DNA of 14,287 bases from an uncultured Phascolarctobacterium sp. (GTDB lineage Bacteria; Bacillota; Negativicutes; Acidaminococcales; Acidaminococcaceae), in the NCBI GenBank assembly GCA_900553055.1, contig USBV01000027.1, positions 1 to 14,287 of the forward strand, given 5' to 3'. The notes under the pieces are model-generated. The model was not told where the DNA came from. It saw only the letters and a program-made list of their open reading frames with translations, and ran no database searches. The stretch's first letter is position 1; the number at the start of each line of letters is the position of its first letter. Made by a program: the position numbers and the translations under genes. Shown one piece after another: positions 12,848 through 14,287 of this stretch.

Positions 12848-14287
12848 ATGCAAAAAATTGATCAGGCTTGTGTAAATACTCTGCGCTTTTTGGCTGCAGA
12901 CCAAGTGGAGAAGGCTAAATCCGGCCATCCGGGCTTTCCTTTGGGTACTGCACCGTTAATGTATACCATTTGGGATCGCTATATGAGCTATAATCCAGCT
13001 AATCCGAACTGGTTCAACCGCGACCGTTTTATCCTTTCTCCCGGTCATGGCAGTGCTTTGTTATATGCTATGCTGCATTTGGCTGGCTACGAGCTTTCCT
13101 TGGATGAGCTGAAGAATTTCCGTCAATGGGGTAGTAAAACTCCTGGTCATCCGGAATATGGTCTGACTCCCGGCGTTGATGTATCTACCGGCCCCTTGGG
13201 TCATGGCTTTGCCATGGGCGTGGGCTTTGCAATTGCTGAAGCTATGCTGGCTGGCAAATATAATAAACCTGATTTCCCCGTAGTTAATCACTATACCTAT
13301 GGCCTGACTTCTGACGGCGATTTGATGGAAGGCGTTTCCTGTGAAGCTGCTTCCTTAGCCGGCACTTTGGGCTTGGGTAAATTGATTTACTTATATGACG
13401 ATAATAAGATTACCATCGAAGGCGATACTTCCATCGCTTTCACTGAGGATGTAGAAGCACGCTTTAAGGCTTATGGCTGGCAGGTGCTGCGTGTAGCTGA
13501 TTCCGAGGATGTAGAGGCTATGGCTGCTGCTATTAAAGAGGCTCAGGCTGATACTACCCATCCGTCCTTGATTATTGTGCGCACTCACATTGGCTTTGGT
13601 AGCCCCAAACAGGATAGCCCTTCCTGCCATGGCGAGCCCTTGGGCGCAGATGCTTTGGCTGCAACCAAGGAAAAGGCTGGCTGGCCGCAGGAAATGTTCT
13701 ATGTTCCGGCAGAAGCGAAGGAGCATTTTGCAGCTAAGCTGCCGGCTTGCGCTAAGGCCGAGGCTGATTGGAACGCTTTAATGGAAGATTATAAGGCTTG
13801 CTATCCCGAGCTGGCAGCAGAATTGGCTGACCGCATGGCTGGCAAGATTAATGTAAATTTGGAAGCCTTGGAAGCAATCTTTAAGGAGCAAACCAAGAGT
13901 GCAACCCGTGCTTCCAGCGGCGATGTAATTCAAAAGCTGGCTGAGCAGGTTCCTGCTTTGGTAGGCGGCAGTGCTGACTTAGGCCCCTCTAACAAGACCG
14001 TGATGAAGGCTGGCGGCTATTTCTCCAAGCTGGACCACAAGGGCCGCAATATTCACTTTGGCGTGCGCGAGCATGCAATGGGCACCGTGCTGAACGGCTT
14101 GGCTCTGCATGGGGGCTTTGTTCCCTTCGGCGGCACCTTCCTGGTATTTGCTGACTTCCTGCGTCCGACCATTCGTATGGCTGCGCTGATGGGCATTCAA
14201 TCCATTTTCGTTTTGACCCATGACTCCATTGCTCTGGGCGAGGATGGCCCGACCCATCAACCCATTGAGATCACTATGGGCCTGCGC
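12848..14287 (+). CDS. tkt: Transketolase (C-terminus cut off by window edge)
   Basis: Transketolase is the thiamine-diphosphate enzyme that moves two-carbon units between sugar phosphates in the non-oxidative pentose phosphate pathway. The first 480 residues are present without a stop codon. The family is about 660 residues, so roughly a quarter is missing. Visible motifs are SGHPGFPLG (25-33, H27), SPGHGSALLY (64-73, H67), TPGVDVSTGPLGHG (107-120), the thiamine-diphosphate/metal-binding SDGDLMEGVSCEAASLAG (155-172) and, near the edge, LGEDGPTHQPIE in the pyrimidine-binding domain. Two positions differ from the Escherichia coli-type pattern: His119 where GPLGQG has Gln, and Ser155 where GDG has its first Gly. 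ggaggt at 12835-12840, 7 bases before ATG 12848, fixes the start. It is probably a separate transcription unit from codY. Confidence 0.95.
   Translation, partial: MQKIDQACVNTLRFLAADQVEKAKSGHPGFPLGTAPLMYTIWDRYMSYNPANPNWFNRDRFILSPGHGSALLYAMLHLAGYELSLDELKNFRQWGSKTPGHPEYGLTPGVDVSTGPLGHGFAMGVGFAIAEAMLAGKYNKPDFPVVNHYTYGLTSDGDLMEGVSCEAASLAGTLGLGKLIYLYDDNKITIEGDTSIAFTEDVEARFKAYGWQVLRVADSEDVEAMAAAIKEAQADTTHPSLIIVRTHIGFGSPKQDSPSCHGEPLGADALAATKEKAGWPQEMFYVPAEAKEHFAAKLPACAKAEADWNALMEDYKACYPELAAELADRMAGKINVNLEALEAIFKEQTKSATRASSGDVIQKLAEQVPALVGGSADLGPSNKTVMKAGGYFSKLDHKGRNIHFGVREHAMGTVLNGLALHGGFVPFGGTFLVFADFLRPTIRMAALMGIQSIFVLTHDSIALGEDGPTHQPIEITMGLR

Overview
The window reads as ordinary chromosome of a fermentative anaerobic member of the Bacillota, most likely Negativicutes (Acidaminococcaceae/Phascolarctobacterium-like) or a close clostridial relative. 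The evidence is a core block dprA-topA-trmFO-xerC-codY, which is a Firmicutes arrangement, strong AGGAGG-type ribosome binding sites, TTGACA/TATAAT promoters, and hydF, a maturase of [FeFe]-hydrogenase. The genus is inferred from overall gene style, not from a marker gene. No IS element, prophage, CRISPR array, tRNA or rRNA is visible.

Layout, left to right. (1) Bases 1-2152, plus strand: the last codons of an unidentified gene, a TGS-domain uridine kinase-like nucleoside kinase, and a small YkvA-family (DUF1232) membrane protein, forming a probable operon. (2) 2153-2264: convergent intergenic region with two hairpins, probably a bidirectional terminator. (3) 2265-4748, minus strand: hydF, then a 204-bp spacer holding a terminator-like hairpin and a ~125-bp imperfect palindrome, then nicotinate phosphoribosyltransferase. 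(4) About 4794-4840: divergent promoters with overlapping -10 elements. (5) 4891-6033, plus strand: a monogalactosyldiacylglycerol-synthase/UgtP-type glycosyltransferase. (6) 6054-10789: a near-consensus promoter followed by dprA-topA-trmFO (DNA uptake/recombination, supercoiling, tRNA methylation). (7) 10790-11001: a leader with a near-consensus promoter, a weak CodY-box-like site and an intrinsic terminator, all before the next gene. (8) 11002-12707: xerC and codY, 20 bp apart. (9) A strong terminator, an extended -10 promoter, and a transketolase gene that runs off the right edge.

The genes are mostly housekeeping: nucleotide and NAD salvage, membrane glycolipid synthesis, DNA topology and chromosome resolution, and the pentose phosphate pathway, with the global nutrient regulator CodY beside them. 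The best leads for follow-up are non-coding or comparative. They are the long palindromic element between the nicotinate phosphoribosyltransferase gene and hydF, the promoter-plus-terminator leader ahead of xerC-codY, the absence of hslV-hslU (clpQY) from its usual slot between xerC and codY, a four-cysteine insertion-like pattern in the nucleoside kinase, and a changed ligand-pocket position in CodY. I see no convincing new multi-gene system in this window.
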